NCBI RefSeq assembly: GCF_017876115.1
Contig: NZ_JAGINO010000001.1
Coordinates: forward strand, 248,001 to 312,000
Reading direction: 5' to 3'
Source of the DNA: Azospirillum picis
Lineage (GTDB): Bacteria; Pseudomonadota; Alphaproteobacteria; Azospirillales; Azospirillaceae
Length of the DNA stretch: 64,000 bases
In this document: in pieces, positions 28,472-37,587 of the stretch
Numbering within the stretch: position 1 is the first letter of the stretch
How the letters are laid out: each line of letters starts with the position of its first letter
Notes under the pieces: model-generated
The model's database searches: none
What the model saw: only the letters and a program-made list of their open reading frames with translations
What the model was told of the DNA's origin: nothing
Translations under genes and position numbers: made by a program

Positions 28472-30169
28472 TTGGCGAAGAACACGGCATCGGGACGTCT
28501 CACCATCCGGGCGAAGATCATCGTCGCGGTGCTCGGCACCGTGGTGATGGCCGGCGCCTTCGGGACCTTCACGCTCAGCCGCCTTGAAATCCTAAACGGC
28601 GCGGCGGAAACCATGCGCAGCCGGTCGCTGCCGGCGACGCAGCTCGCCGGCCAACTGACGGCGGCGGCGCAGGGCTACCGCATCGCCGAAGCAGCCTACG
28701 CGCTCGCCACCAACGAGCTTCAGGTCGGCCAGGCCGAAACCGGCTTCCAGGAAGCCGCCGCGGCCGTGGCGTCGCGCCGCGAGGCCGCCGGCGCCCGCTT
28801 CACCGCCGGGACCGGTGCCGAACGGCTGGCGGGCTTCGACGAGGCCTGGACCACCTATGTCGCCGCGGCGGAACGGGTGCGCGCCCTCTCCCGCGAGGGC
28901 AACGCCAAGTCCGCCACCAGCGTCTTCAAGCGCCCGAGCGCCGTCGCCTTCGCCCGCGTCCAGGAGGCGCTGGACGCGCTGGTCGACGGGACGATGACCG
29001 ATGCCGGCGCGGTCGCCGACCAGGGTGCCTCCGTCTACCGCAGCGCCCACGCCATGGTGCTGGGCGGGGTGACCCTCTGCACGCTGCTGGCCCTCGGTTT
29101 CGGCGTGGTGCTGGTGCGCGGCATCTCCCGCCCGATCCTCGACGTCGCCAGTGCGCTGGAGCGGCTGGCCGCCCGCGACTTCTCCGCCGAGCTCGACGAC
29201 AGCCGCCGTGACGAGATCGGCCGCATGGCCGGCGCGGCGCGGGTGTTCCGCGACACCATGCTGGACGCCGAGCGGCTGCAGAAGGAACAGGAGGAGCTGA
29301 AGACCGCCGCGGCGGAGGAACGGCGCCGTGAACTGCACAGCCTCGCCGACGGCTTCGAGGCGACGGTGAAGCGGCTGGTCGAAGCGCTGGGCGCCTCCAC
29401 CGGTGAGATGGCCGCCGCCGCCGCCGCCATGGCCGGCGGCGCCGCCGAAACCGCCCGCCATTCCGACATGGCCTCCTCGGCCGCCGGACGCGCCTCGGCC
29501 AACGTCGACAGCGTCGCCGCCGCCACCACCGAACTGTCGGCCAGCTTCGCCGGCATCGCCCGCCTCGTCGCCGATTCCGCCGGCATCGCCGCCGACGCCA
29601 CGCGTGACGCCGAACGCGGCACCGCGGTGATGGGCAGCCTGGCCGAAGCGGCGGAGGAGATCGGCAAGGTGGTCGACATGATTTCCGGCATCGCCGGCCA
29701 GACCAACCTGCTGGCGCTGAACGCCACCATCGAGGCCGCCCGCGCCGGCGAAGCGGGCAAGGGCTTCGCCGTGGTGGCGAGCGAGGTCAAGCAGCTCGCC
29801 GGCCAGACCGCGAAGGCCACGGCGGAGATCCAGGCGCGCATCGCCGAGATCCAGGACGCCTCCGGCACGGCGGTCGAGACCATCGGCGCGGTCGCCCGCA
29901 CCATCGTCCGCCTGAACGGCATCGCCGGCGAGGTGGCCGCCGCGGTCGAGCAGCAGAGCGCCGCGGTCGGCGAGATCGCCGTCAACATCCAGGACGCCGC
30001 CGACGGCACCCGCAACGTGTCCGGCAACATCGCCGCCGTCACCGCCGCCGCGGCCTCGGCCGAACAGGCCAGCGCGGTGATGGTGCGCTCCGTCGACGCC
30101 GTCACCGGCGACGCGGGGCGGATGCGGCAGGAGGTGGACGGCTTCCTGGGCGCGCTGCGGGCGTCGTAA
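28472..30169 (+). CDS. Methyl-accepting chemotaxis protein
   Basis: 565 residues. Membrane helix 1 is at about 11-33 ([20 protein letters not shown]); a mostly helical periplasmic domain of about 150 residues follows; helix 2 is [20 protein letters not shown] near 190-212. A HAMP domain follows with [20 protein letters not shown]. The signalling hairpin is the highly conserved [20 protein letters not shown]. The ligand is unknown. The frame begins at a TTG (28472) with a weak GGGGCGGCG ribosome site, so the exact start is uncertain. It probably signals to a CheA/CheW array encoded elsewhere. Confidence 0.92.
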   Translation: MAKNTASGRLTIRAKIIVAVLGTVVMAGAFGTFTLSRLEILNGAAETMRSRSLPATQLAGQLTAAAQGYRIAEAAYALATNELQVGQAETGFQEAAAAVASRREAAGARFTAGTGAERLAGFDEAWTTYVAAAERVRALSREGNAKSATSVFKRPSAVAFARVQEALDALVDGTMTDAGAVADQGASVYRSAHAMVLGGVTLCTLLALGFGVVLVRGISRPILDVASALERLAARDFSAELDDSRRDEIGRMAGAARVFRDTMLDAERLQKEQEELKTAAAEERRRELHSLADGFEATVKRLVEALGASTGEMAAAAAAMAGGAAETARHSDMASSAAGRASANVDSVAAATTELSASFAGIARLVADSAGIAADATRDAERGTAVMGSLAEAAEEIGKVVDMISGIAGQTNLLALNATIEAARAGEAGKGFAVVASEVKQLAGQTAKATAEIQARIAEIQDASGTAVETIGAVARTIVRLNGIAGEVAAAVEQQSAAVGEIAVNIQDAADGTRNVSGNIAAVTAAAASAEQASAVMVRSVDAVTGDAGRMRQEVDGFLGALRAS

Positions 30170-30216
30170 CCGGCACCCGGTTCCCGGCCCCCCGCGCCGG
30201 CCGAAGTCCGCCCGCT

Positions 30217-30255
30217 CCCCTACGCCTGTCCCTTACGCCTGTCCCTTACGCCTGC
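30217..30255. repeat. 13-bp tandem triplication at the 3' end of tyrA
   Basis: CCCCTACGCCTGT, CCCTTACGCCTGT and CCCTTACGCCTGC follow directly (30217-30229, 30230-30242, 30243-30255). The third copy holds the tyrA stop codon, so replication slippage seems to have copied the last codons and stop into the spacer without changing the protein. Confidence 0.8.
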
Positions 30256-31136
30256 TTGGCGTCGATGATCCCCCGCCGGATGGCACGGGTCTTGGTGAAG
30301 TGGTCCTGGAGCTGCTGGCCCTCGCCCCAGCGGATGGCGCGCTGGAGGGCGGTCAGGTCCTCGGTGAAGCGCTGCAGGATCTCCAGGACGGCTTCGCGGT
30401 TGTTCAGGAACACGTCGCGCCACATCACCGGATCGCTGGCGGCGATGCGGGTGAAGTCGCGGAAGCCGCCGGCGGAGAACTTGATCACCTCGGACTTGGT
30501 GTCCTCCTCCAGGTCCGACGCGGTGCCGACGATGGTGTAGGCGATCAGGTGCGGCAGGTGGGAGGTGATGGCCAGCACCCGGTCATGGTGGCTGGCATCC
30601 ATGATCTCGACAGTGGAGCCGACCCGGCGCCACATCGCGCTCACCGCCTCCAGCGCTTCCCGGTCGGCCCCGGGCGGCGGGGTCAGGATGCACCAGCGGC
30701 CCTGGAACAGGGTGGCGAACCCGGCTTCCGGCCCGGAATGCTCGGTGCCCGCCACCGGGTGGCCGGGGATCAGGTGGACGCCGTCCGGCAGGTGCGGCCC
30801 GACGTCGCGCAGCGTCGCCTGCTTGACCGAGCCGACGTCGGTGACGATGGTGCCGGGCGCCAGCAGCGGCCCCATCTGTTCCCCGACCGCGGCGAAGCTG
30901 CCGACCGGCGTCGCCAGGATCACGAGGCCGGCCCCCGCCAGCGCCGCCGACAGGTCGGTGGTGGCCTCCGCCACGATGCCCAGTTCCAGCGCCTTGGCGC
31001 AGGCCGCCTCGCTGCGGTCGGCGCAGACGATGCTGCGGGCGATCCCGTAGTCCGCCAGCGCCCGCGCCAGGGAGGAGCCGATCAGGCCGATGCCGATGAT
31101 GGCCACGCGGTCGAACAGGGGGGCGGTGTCGGTCAT
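30246..31136 (-). CDS. tyrA: Prephenate/arogenate dehydrogenase
   Basis: About 296 residues; oxidatively decarboxylates prephenate (or arogenate) with NAD(P)+ in tyrosine synthesis. The cofactor fold begins RVAIIGIGLIGSSLARALAD; then ILATPVGSF, TDVGSVKQA and the substrate motif PGHPVAGTEHSGPEAGF. The second domain ends VMWRDVFLNNREAVLEILQR. No chorismate mutase domain and no ACT domain are visible, so it is the simple cyclohexadienyl-dehydrogenase type. The ATG at 31136 sits just before the Rossmann strand; the longer frame upstream has no family similarity. It follows oxyR on the same strand after 161 bp. The 3' end carries a 13-bp tandem repeat. Confidence 0.92.
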   Translation of the reverse strand: MTDTAPLFDRVAIIGIGLIGSSLARALADYGIARSIVCADRSEAACAKALELGIVAEATTDLSAALAGAGLVILATPVGSFAAVGEQMGPLLAPGTIVTDVGSVKQATLRDVGPHLPDGVHLIPGHPVAGTEHSGPEAGFATLFQGRWCILTPPPGADREALEAVSAMWRRVGSTVEIMDASHHDRVLAITSHLPHLIAYTIVGTASDLEEDTKSEVIKFSAGGFRDFTRIAASDPVMWRDVFLNNREAVLEILQRFTEDLTALQRAIRWGEGQQLQDHFTKTRAIRRGIIDAKQA

Positions 31137-31297
31137 GACGATGGGTGTCCCGGAAACGGGGTGGACAAAGGACGGCGACGCTGAAAGCGCCCCGTTTAAA
31201 CCACCTCGCTCCGGCCGGACCAAGCGATTCTTTGCGGCGGACCGCCCGGCGGCCTTGAGGAGCCGGCCCTCCCGACCGGCATCCTCGGCCGCCTCCC

Positions 31298-32209
31298 TCA
31301 GCCGCCTTGGCGCGTCATCTCCTCCCGCAGGGCCGCGGCCAGGCACTGGAAGGTTTCCTTGCGCCCGGAGGTGCGGCGCCAGGCGAGCGCGATGCGGCGG
31401 CCGGGACGGTCGCCGGCCAGCGGGCGCACCGTCAGGTCGAGCCCGCGCAGGATGCCCGAATCGACCGCCATCTGCGGCAGCAGCGTCACCCCCAGCCCGT
31501 TCGCGACCATCTGCACCAGCGTGTGCAGGCTGGTGCCCTGGAAGGCCGTGTTGTGCGGCGTGGCATCCAGCGCGCAGGCGGCCATGGCATGGTCGCGCAG
31601 GCAGTGGCCGTCCTCCAGCAGCAGCAGGTCCTCGGACGGGACGGCGACCGGCTGGGTGGGATCGGTGCCGCTCAGCCGGTGGTCGGCCGGGCAGACGAAG
31701 GAGAAATGGTCCTCGGCGATGTCCTCCGTCTCCAGGTCGCCCGTCGGGTAGGGCAAGGCCAGCAGTGCGGCATCCAGCTTGCCCGCGTTCAACTGGTCCA
31801 GCAGCCGCGCGGTCTGGTCTTCGCGCAGGTACAGGCGCAGGCGGGGAAAGGTCTCGCGCAGGGCCGGCATGACCCGGGGGATCAGGAAGGGGCCGATGGT
31901 CGGGATCACGCCCAGATGCAGCGAGCCCGACATCGGGTCGGCGGCCGACCGGGTGATGTCGACCAGTTCCTCCGCCCCCTTGAGCAACTGGCGCGCGCGT
32001 TCGGCGATTTCACGGCCGAGCGGGGTTGGCAGCACCGACCGGCGCGTGCGCTCCACCAGCGTCGCCCCGAGCAGTTCCTCCAGCTCCTGAAGGCCGGCGC
32101 TCAGGGTCGACTGGCTGACGAGGCAGGACTCCGCCGCCTGCCCGAAATGGCGGCGATCGACGACGGCGACGAGATAACGGAGCTGGCGCAGGGTGGGGAG
32201 CGGTTTCAT
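31298..32209 (-). CDS. oxyR: Hydrogen-peroxide-sensing LysR regulator OxyR
   Basis: 303 residues. The winged helix-turn-helix is MKPLPTLRQLRYLVAVVDRR to about residue 60, with SLVSQSTLSAGLQELEELLG-like recognition sequence. The redox pair is intact: Cys203 and Cys212 in LLLLEDGHCLRDHAMAACAL, equivalent to Cys199/Cys208 of E. coli. This motif is specific for OxyR among LysR proteins. Peroxide forms the disulfide and activates ahpC. The gene is divergent from ahpCF, the common alphaproteobacterial layout, with a tandem OxyR-type site 14-50 bp upstream of its own start, so autoregulation is likely. Confidence 0.95.
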   Translation of the reverse strand: MKPLPTLRQLRYLVAVVDRRHFGQAAESCLVSQSTLSAGLQELEELLGATLVERTRRSVLPTPLGREIAERARQLLKGAEELVDITRSAADPMSGSLHLGVIPTIGPFLIPRVMPALRETFPRLRLYLREDQTARLLDQLNAGKLDAALLALPYPTGDLETEDIAEDHFSFVCPADHRLSGTDPTQPVAVPSEDLLLLEDGHCLRDHAMAACALDATPHNTAFQGTSLHTLVQMVANGLGVTLLPQMAVDSGILRGLDLTVRPLAGDRPGRRIALAWRRTSGRKETFQCLAAALREEMTRQGG

Positions 32210-32222
32210 ACCCGGTCATGTA

Positions 32223-32259
32223 ATCGGATAAATCGATCAGTTCAATTAGTATTTTCTGC
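32223..32259. promoter_or_regulatory. OxyR-type binding site in the oxyR-ahpC spacer
   Basis: The consensus ATAG-N7-CTAT-N7-ATAG-N7-CTAT is approximated by ATCG-N7-CGAT-N7-ATTA-N7-CTGC at 32223-32259. The first half is a perfect 4-7-4 palindrome; the second is degenerate. It lies between divergent oxyR and ahpC in locally AT-rich DNA, the expected place for a tetramer that controls both genes. Confidence 0.55.
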
Positions 32260-32446
32260 TTTTCTTGATAAGCGGATTCCCGTATTCCTTCACCCGTCAA
32301 CCGGACACGGAGCAGCGCCCCACCACCCCGGACACGAAGGCATATCCCCTTGTCTGACATGACGCGCCGCACTACGTCGAACGCGTCACGGCCCGACGGC
32401 CGGGGAAGAGGCGACACTCATTCATCGCACCCCATCGGAGAACACA

Positions 32447-33010
32447 ATGTCGTTGATCAACACCGAGATTAAGCCCTTCAAGGCGACCGCGTTCAAGAAC
32501 GGGAAGTTCATCGACGTGACCGACGCCGATCTGAAGGGCAAGTGGTCGATTTTCTTCTTCTATCCGGCCGATTTCACCTTCGTCTGCCCGACCGAGCTCG
32601 AAGACCTGGCGGACAACTACGCTGAATTCCAGAAGCTGGGCGTCGAGATCTACAGCGTCTCGACCGACACCCACTTCTGCCACAAGGCCTGGCACGACAC
32701 CTCGCCGGCCATCGGCAAGATCCAGTACACCATGATCGGCGACCCGACGCTGGCGATCAGCCGCAACTTCGAGGTCCTGATCGAGGAAGCCGGCCTGGCC
32801 GACCGCGGCACCTTCGTCGTCGATCCGGACGGCAAGATCCAGATCGTCGAGGTCACCGCCGGCGGCGTCGGCCGCGACGCCAAGGAGCTGCTGCGCAAGG
32901 TCAAGGCCGCCCAGTACGTCGCCGCCCACCCGGGCGAGGTCTGCCCGGCCAAGTGGCAGGAAGGCGAGAAGACCCTCGCCCCGTCGCTCGACCTGGTCGG
33001 CAAGATCTAA
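32447..33010 (+). CDS. ahpC: Alkyl hydroperoxide reductase subunit C (peroxiredoxin)
   Basis: A 187-residue typical 2-Cys peroxiredoxin that reduces H2O2, organic peroxides and peroxynitrite. The peroxidatic cysteine is Cys47 in FTFVCPTEL and the resolving cysteine is Cys166 in [22 protein letters not shown] and the GGVG segment are diagnostic of the AhpC/Prx1 class. It is recycled by AhpF, encoded 505 bp downstream on the same strand, although a UUCG hairpin between them could reduce read-through. Expression is expected to depend on the divergent OxyR. Confidence 0.97.
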   Translation: MSLINTEIKPFKATAFKNGKFIDVTDADLKGKWSIFFFYPADFTFVCPTELEDLADNYAEFQKLGVEIYSVSTDTHFCHKAWHDTSPAIGKIQYTMIGDPTLAISRNFEVLIEEAGLADRGTFVVDPDGKIQIVEVTAGGVGRDAKELLRKVKAAQYVAAHPGEVCPAKWQEGEKTLAPSLDLVGKI

Positions 33011-33036
33011 GGACCCTCGCGGGACCTGACGGATCG

Positions 33037-33058
33037 GGGGCCGGCTTCGGCCGGCCCC
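33037..33058 (+). terminator. TTCG-loop hairpin after ahpC
   Basis: GGGGCCGGC (33037-33045), loop TTCG, then GCCGGCCCC (33050-33058): a very stable 9-bp stem, 26 bp after the ahpC stop. CGGATCG and CGATCCG on each side could extend it. There is no U-tract, so it may be a partial terminator or an mRNA-stabilising 3' end that sets the ahpC:ahpF ratio. Confidence 0.55.
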
Positions 33059-33280
33059 GCCCCGATCCGCTCCGATCCGCCAGGATCGGTCCTGCCCCAG
33101 CTTCGGTGGGACCGTCCCGGCCGCCGCAGCCGTGCCGCCGCAACCAGTTCCGCCGCCCTTCCGGGCCGGCCGCCATGCCCGAACCGCACCCTCCGCGGCT
33201 TCCGGCAACCCGTCACGCCGTTTCCGCAATCGGTTTCCCGGTTGCCGGTTTTCTCGCTGTCGGTTTTCGCATCTCCGATC

Positions 33281-33373
33281 TTCCCGTCCCCGCGAAGGCA
33301 GGAACCCAGGCGCGCTTTTTGTCGCAGTTTTTTCAAAGCCTGGATCCCCACCTGCGCGGGGAGGACGATGACG
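33281..33373. repeat. REP-like palindromic element between ahpC and ahpF
   Basis: The left arm contains CCCCGCGAAGGCAGGAACCC then AGGC; the right arm AAAGCCTGGATCCCCACCTG then CGCGGGGAGGACG. The arms are near-complementary around a 35-bp centre. This sequence type (CCCCGCGAAGGCGGG...CTGGATCCCCGC) is a common dispersed palindromic repeat in high-GC proteobacteria. It sits in the 33011-33515 spacer, which has no gene I can support. Confidence 0.7.
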
Positions 33374-33515
33374 TTTCGACCTCTTCACTGTTTCAAAGCC
33401 GGACGCAATGCCCGGACAGACGCCCTGCCTTCAGCGGGGATGCCCATTCACCGCCCGGACCACCGCGGATCAAGGCCGACGGTCTGACCCGGAAGAGACG
33501 TTGGGAAACAATGCC

Positions 33516-35114
33516 ATGCTGGACGCCAATCTGAAGACCCAGTTGAAGGCCTACCTGGACCGCATCACCCAGCCCATCGAACTGGTCGCGTCGCTGGACG
33601 ATTCGGCGAAGTCGCAGGAGATGCTGGGGCTGCTGGAAGACATCGACTCGCTCTCCGACAAGATCACGCTGGTCCGTGACGGCGGCGATGCCCGCAGGCC
33701 CTCCTTCGCGATCAACCGCGTCGGCACCGACGTCGGCGTTCGCTTCGCCGGCCTGCCGATGGGCCACGAGTTCAATTCGCTGGTGCTGGCCCTGCTGCAG
33801 GTCGGCGGCCATCCGTCGAAGGAATCGGCCGAGTTGCTGGAGCAGATCCGCAACCTGGACGGCGACTTCGTCTTCGAGACCTATTTCTCGCTCTCCTGCC
33901 AGAACTGCCCCGACGTGGTGCAGGCGCTGAACCTGATGAGCGCGCTCAACCCCCGCATCAAGCACGTCGCCATCGACGGCGCCCTGTTCCAGCAGGAGGT
34001 CGAGCAGCGCCAGATCATGGCCGTCCCCACCGTCTTCCTGAACGGCGAACCCTTCGCCCAGGGCCGCATGGGGCTGGAGCAGATCGTCGCCAAGCTCGAC
34101 ACCGGCGCCATCGCCCGCGAGGCGGAGAAGATCAAGACCAAGGCCCCCTACGAGGTCCTGGTCGTCGGCGGCGGCCCGGCCGGCGCCGCGGCGGCGATCT
34201 ACGCCGCCCGCAAGGGCATCCGCACCGGCGTCGCCGCCGAGCGCTTCGGCGGCCAGGTGCTGGACACCATGGCGATCGAGAACTTCATCTCCGTCTCGCA
34301 CACCGAGGGCCCGAAGCTGGCTGCGGCGCTGGAGCAGCACGTCAAGGACTATGAGGTCGACGTGATGAACCTGCAGACCGCCACCGCGCTGGTGCCGCCG
34401 GCCCGCGAGGGCGGCCTGATCGAGGTGAAGCTGGCCAACGGCGCCTCGCTGAAGGGCCGCACGGTGATCCTGTCGACCGGCGCCCGCTGGCGCACCATGA
34501 ACGTGCCGGGCGAGGCCGAGTACCGCAACAAGGGCGTGGCCTACTGCCCGCACTGCGACGGCCCGCTGTTCAAGGGCAAGCGCGTGGCGGTGATCGGCGG
34601 CGGCAACTCCGGCGTCGAGGCGGCGATCGACCTCGCCGGCCTGGTCGCCCACGTCACCCTGATCGAGTTCGACAGCCAGTTGCGCGCCGACGCGGTGCTC
34701 CAGCGCAAGCTGCACAGCCTGCCGAACGTCGACGTCATCACCTCGGCCCAGACCACCGAGGTCCACGGCGACGGCAGCAAGGTCGTCGGCCTGTCCTACA
34801 AGGACCGCAACAGCGGCGAGCTGAAGCGGATCGACCTGGAGGGCATCTTCGTGCAGATCGGCCTGGTGCCGAACACCGAGTGGCTGAAGGGCGCCATCGC
34901 CCTGACCCCGCGCGGAGAGATCGAGGTCGACGCCCGCGGCCAGACCTCCATCCCCGGCGTCTTCGCCGCCGGCGACGCGACGACGGTGCCTTTCAAGCAG
35001 ATCGTCATCGCCATGGGAGAGGGCGCCAAGGCGGCGCTGTCGGCCTTCGACCACCTGATCCGCACCGTGCCGGTCGAGGAATCGCGCCCGGCGGCGATGG
35101 AAGCGGCGGAGTGA
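33516..35114 (+). CDS. ahpF: Alkyl hydroperoxide reductase subunit F
   Basis: A 532-residue NADH-dependent flavoprotein disulfide reductase that regenerates AhpC. The N-terminal double-thioredoxin domain has the CxxC in [13 protein letters not shown] (near residue 130). The FAD domain follows with [19 protein letters not shown], the redox CxxC is [14 protein letters not shown] (near 345), and the second nucleotide motif is [39 protein letters not shown] closes the FAD site. The start at 33516 matches the family N-terminus ([17 protein letters not shown]); an upstream in-frame ATG at 33408 adds non-family sequence. It pairs with ahpC under presumed OxyR control. Confidence 0.96.
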   Translation: MLDANLKTQLKAYLDRITQPIELVASLDDSAKSQEMLGLLEDIDSLSDKITLVRDGGDARRPSFAINRVGTDVGVRFAGLPMGHEFNSLVLALLQVGGHPSKESAELLEQIRNLDGDFVFETYFSLSCQNCPDVVQALNLMSALNPRIKHVAIDGALFQQEVEQRQIMAVPTVFLNGEPFAQGRMGLEQIVAKLDTGAIAREAEKIKTKAPYEVLVVGGGPAGAAAAIYAARKGIRTGVAAERFGGQVLDTMAIENFISVSHTEGPKLAAALEQHVKDYEVDVMNLQTATALVPPAREGGLIEVKLANGASLKGRTVILSTGARWRTMNVPGEAEYRNKGVAYCPHCDGPLFKGKRVAVIGGGNSGVEAAIDLAGLVAHVTLIEFDSQLRADAVLQRKLHSLPNVDVITSAQTTEVHGDGSKVVGLSYKDRNSGELKRIDLEGIFVQIGLVPNTEWLKGAIALTPRGEIEVDARGQTSIPGVFAAGDATTVPFKQIVIAMGEGAKAALSAFDHLIRTVPVEESRPAAMEAAE

Positions 35115-35122
35115 CGCCAACC

Positions 35123-35160
35123 GGAAGGGCCCGCGGCACGCCGCGGGCCCTTCCGCCTTT
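35123..35160 (+). terminator. Terminator of ahpF
   Basis: GGAAGGGCCCGCGGC (35123-35137) and GCCGCGGGCCCTTCC (35140-35154) form a perfect 15-bp dyad followed by GCCTTTC. It begins 8 bp after the ahpF stop. Confidence 0.85.
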
Positions 35161-35259
35161 CAAGGGGCGCCGGCCGGTCCCGTGCGGCGACGCCGGTTAT
35201 TTGGCCCCGGTTAGCTGGCCCTCATTATTTGGACGCGGCCATCCGGCCGTCGCCGGGGC

Positions 35260-35694
35260 TCACACCTGCCGCGTCTCGTAGCCGTTGAAGTCGGCGGCGC
35301 GCGGGGTATAGCCGCCGGCGAACAGCGGCGACGACACCACCATGTCCGCCGTCGCCTCGTTGCAGGCCATCGGGATGTTGTAGAGCGTCGCCAGCCGCGT
35401 CAGCGCCTTCACGTCGACGTCGTGCGGCTGCGCGGTCATCGGGTCGACGAAGAAGACCAGCAGGTCGATCCGGCCCTCGGCGATCATCGCGCCGATCTGC
35501 TGATCGCCGCCGAGCGGCCCGCTCTTCAGCGGGGTCACCTCCAGTTGGGGATGGGCGCTGCGCACCTTCTGCCCGGTGGTTCCGGTCGCCCAGTAGAGAT
35601 GCCCGTCGAGCAGGCGGATGTTGGCGCCGATCCAGGCGATGAGGTCGGCCTTGCGGGCATCATGGGCGACGAGGGCGATGCGCTTGCGGGTCAT
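35260..35694 (-). CDS. mgsA: Methylglyoxal synthase
   Basis: 144 residues. Converts dihydroxyacetone phosphate to methylglyoxal and phosphate, a valve for excess triose phosphate. Family motifs are complete: [16 protein letters not shown] at the N-terminus, the phosphate loop ATGTTGQKV, the active-site [14 protein letters not shown] with its catalytic Asp, [18 protein letters not shown] with its His, and [14 protein letters not shown]. The ATG at 35694 follows AAGGAT. It is divergent from kduI, and its promoter overlaps a copy of the uronate-regulon operator (35724-35735), which ties it to uronate catabolism rather than to a stress response alone. Confidence 0.95.
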   Translation of the reverse strand: MTRKRIALVAHDARKADLIAWIGANIRLLDGHLYWATGTTGQKVRSAHPQLEVTPLKSGPLGGDQQIGAMIAEGRIDLLVFFVDPMTAQPHDVDVKALTRLATLYNIPMACNEATADMVVSSPLFAGGYTPRAADFNGYETRQV

Positions 35695-35723
35695 GGACGC
35701 GATCCTTCGAAGGGTTCCCAAAA

Positions 35724-35752
35724 CTAATATATCAGATCGCCGGGCGGAGCAA
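35724..35752 (-). promoter_or_regulatory. mgsA promoter with uronate-regulon operator
   Basis: On the minus strand TTGCTC (35747-35752) and TATTAG (35724-35729) are 17 bp apart. The 12-mer CTGATATATTAG (35724-35735, minus) overlaps the -10 and is identical to the copy at 46943-46954. A repressor there would block mgsA. A weaker relative, CTGAAATATCAA, lies at 35795-35806. Confidence 0.7.
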
Positions 35753-35824
35753 TGCGGCCGGGGAGCGTCGCTCCGTCCCACAGTCGTCCGTGCGCTGAAA
35801 TATCAAGATACCCACCATTGCCGC

Positions 35825-35854
35825 TTGCCGGGCTTACTAGTATATTAGTATCAT
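35825..35854 (+). promoter_or_regulatory. kduI promoter with uronate-regulon operator
   Basis: TTGCCG (35825-35830), then six bases, then the operator CTAGTATATTAG (35837-35848), then TATCAT (35849-35854): an 18-bp spacer filled by the operator. The same -35/operator/-10 layout recurs at 39012 and 46931, and with 17-bp spacing at 51121. An alternative pair TTGCCG (35818) and TATATT (35841) also overlaps the operator. Confidence 0.75.
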
Positions 35855-35918
35855 GATCCCCTCAGGAGCCGTGCCGTGGGTTCGGCGCCGGCTACCCAGA
35901 CGTCGAAGGATTCCCGTC

Positions 35919-36755
35919 ATGAAAATCTCCGTCCGCCACGCTTCCCACCCCGACGCGGTGCGCAACTTCGACTCCGAGACGCTGCGCGACCACTTCCTGG
36001 TGCCGGCCCTGTTCGAGGCGGACGAGACCGTCCTGACCTACAGCCACATCGACCGTTTCGTCGTCGGCGGCACCATGCCGGTCGCCGGTCCGGTCAAGCT
36101 GGAGTCGTCGAAGGAGATCGGTTCGCCCAACTTCCTCGACCGGCGCGAGCTGGGCGTGGTCAATGTCGGCGGCGCCGGCCGCGTCACCGTCGACGGTGCC
36201 GTTTTCGAGTTGGCGCCGCGCGACGCGCTCTATGTCGCGATGGGCAGCAAGGACATCGTCTTCGAGAGCCTGGACCGCCGCGAGCCGGCCAAGTTCTACC
36301 TGAACAGCACCCCCGCCCATGCGCGGTTCGAGACGATGAAGATCTCGATCGGCCAAGCCAAGGCCGTGCATCTCGGCGACCCGGCCCAGTCGAACGAGCG
36401 CACCATCTACCAGATGATCCACCCCGACGTGGTGCGCACGGCGCAGCTCGTGCTGGGCATGACGGTGCTGAAGCCGAACAACATGTGGAACACCATGCCG
36501 TGCCACACCCATGACCGGCGCTGCGAGGTGTACTTCTACTTCGACCTGCCGGCGGATGCCCGCGTCGTCCACCTGATGGGCGAGCCGGAGCAGACCCGCC
36601 ACATCGTGGTCGCCAACGAACAGGCGGTGATCTCCCCGCCCTGGTCGATCCACTCCGGCGTCGGCACCCGCAACTACACCTTCATCTGGGCGATGGGCGG
36701 CGACAACCAGGACTTCACCGACATGGACTTCGTGTCCATGGACCGCCTGCGTTGA
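35919..36755 (+). CDS. kduI: 5-dehydro-4-deoxy-D-glucuronate isomerase
   Basis: 278 residues, exactly the family length. KduI is a Zn-dependent cupin that isomerises 5-keto-4-deoxyuronate (from unsaturated uronates released by pectin or glycosaminoglycan lyases) to 2,5-diketo-3-deoxygluconate, the KduD substrate. Zn ligands are in MPCHTHDRRCEVYFYF (two His and Glu), with a further His in PPWSIHSGVGTRN. The N-terminus MKISVRHASHPDAVRNFDS-like start is typical. The ATG at 35919 follows GAAGGATTCCC. First gene of kduI-kduD-kdgF, under the operator at 35837. Confidence 0.96.
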   Translation: MKISVRHASHPDAVRNFDSETLRDHFLVPALFEADETVLTYSHIDRFVVGGTMPVAGPVKLESSKEIGSPNFLDRRELGVVNVGGAGRVTVDGAVFELAPRDALYVAMGSKDIVFESLDRREPAKFYLNSTPAHARFETMKISIGQAKAVHLGDPAQSNERTIYQMIHPDVVRTAQLVLGMTVLKPNNMWNTMPCHTHDRRCEVYFYFDLPADARVVHLMGEPEQTRHIVVANEQAVISPPWSIHSGVGTRNYTFIWAMGGDNQDFTDMDFVSMDRLR

Positions 36756-36769
36756 GGACCACGGGACCC

Positions 36770-37528
36770 ATGGCGAACCCGTTCGATCTCTCCGGCAAGG
36801 TGGCTCTGGTCACCGGCGCCAACACCGGCATCGGCCAGGGCATCGCGGTGGCGCTGGCCGAGGCCGGCGCCGACGTCGCGGTCGCCGGCCGCACGCCGCC
36901 CGACGAGACGCAGGCGATGGTCGAGGCGCTCGGCCGCCGCTTCCTGCCGATCGCCGCCGACTTCACCAGCATCGAGCCGCTTCCCCGGCTGATCGAGGAA
37001 ACGGTCGCCGGGCTGGGCCGGGTCGATATCCTGGTGAACAATGCCGGGACCATCCGGCGCGCCGATTCCGTCGACTTCACCGAAGCCGACTGGGACGCGG
37101 TGATGGACGTCAACCTGAAGTCGGTGTTCTTCCTCTGCCAGGCCTTCGCCCGCCATGTGATCGGCCGGGGCGGCAAGGGCAAGATCATCAACATCGCCTC
37201 GATGCTGTCCTTCCAGGGCGGCATCCGCGTGCCCTCCTACACCGCGTCCAAGGGCGGCGTCGCCGGCATCACCAAGCTGCTGGCCAACGAATGGGCGGCC
37301 AAGGGCATCAACGTCAACGCCATCGCCCCCGGCTACGTCGAGACCAACAACACCGCGGCCCTGCGCGCCGATGCCCAGCGCAGCGCCGATATCCTGGCCC
37401 GCATCCCGGCCGGCCGCTGGAGCGTGCCGTCCGACATGGGCGGCCCGGCGGTGTTCCTGGCCTCCGACGCGTCCGACTATGTCCATGGCACCATCCTGCC
37501 CGTCGACGGCGGCTGGCTGGCGCGCTGA
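36770..37528 (+). CDS. kduD: 2-dehydro-3-deoxy-D-gluconate 5-dehydrogenase
   Basis: A 252-residue short-chain dehydrogenase that reduces 2,5-diketo-3-deoxygluconate to 2-keto-3-deoxygluconate with NAD(P)H. Rossmann motif TGANTGIGQGIAVAL, then NNAG at about 88, catalytic Ser in NIASMLSFQGGIRVPSY and the Tyr-x-x-x-Lys in SYTASKGGVAGI. NAIAPGYVETNNTAALRAD and the C-terminal DGGWLAR match KduD rather than generic SDRs. I use the ATG at 36770, 14 bp after the kduI stop; a TTG overlapping that stop is possible. A perfect 12-bp hairpin separates it from the next gene. Confidence 0.93.
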   Translation: MANPFDLSGKVALVTGANTGIGQGIAVALAEAGADVAVAGRTPPDETQAMVEALGRRFLPIAADFTSIEPLPRLIEETVAGLGRVDILVNNAGTIRRADSVDFTEADWDAVMDVNLKSVFFLCQAFARHVIGRGGKGKIINIASMLSFQGGIRVPSYTASKGGVAGITKLLANEWAAKGINVNAIAPGYVETNNTAALRADAQRSADILARIPAGRWSVPSDMGGPAVFLASDASDYVHGTILPVDGGWLAR

Positions 37529-37538
37529 GTGAACGAAC

Positions 37539-37564
37539 GCCCCCTCCCTTCCAAGGGAGGGGGC
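37539..37564 (+). other. Perfect 12-bp hairpin between kduD and the cupin gene
   Basis: GCCCCCTCCCTT (37539-37550) and AAGGGAGGGGGC (37553-37564) are fully complementary with only CC between. It lies inside an apparent operon, so it is more likely an mRNA stabiliser, processing site or partial terminator than a full stop. No U-tract follows. Confidence 0.6.
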
Positions 37565-37587
37565 TCCCATCCGGGGGGAAAGCACAG

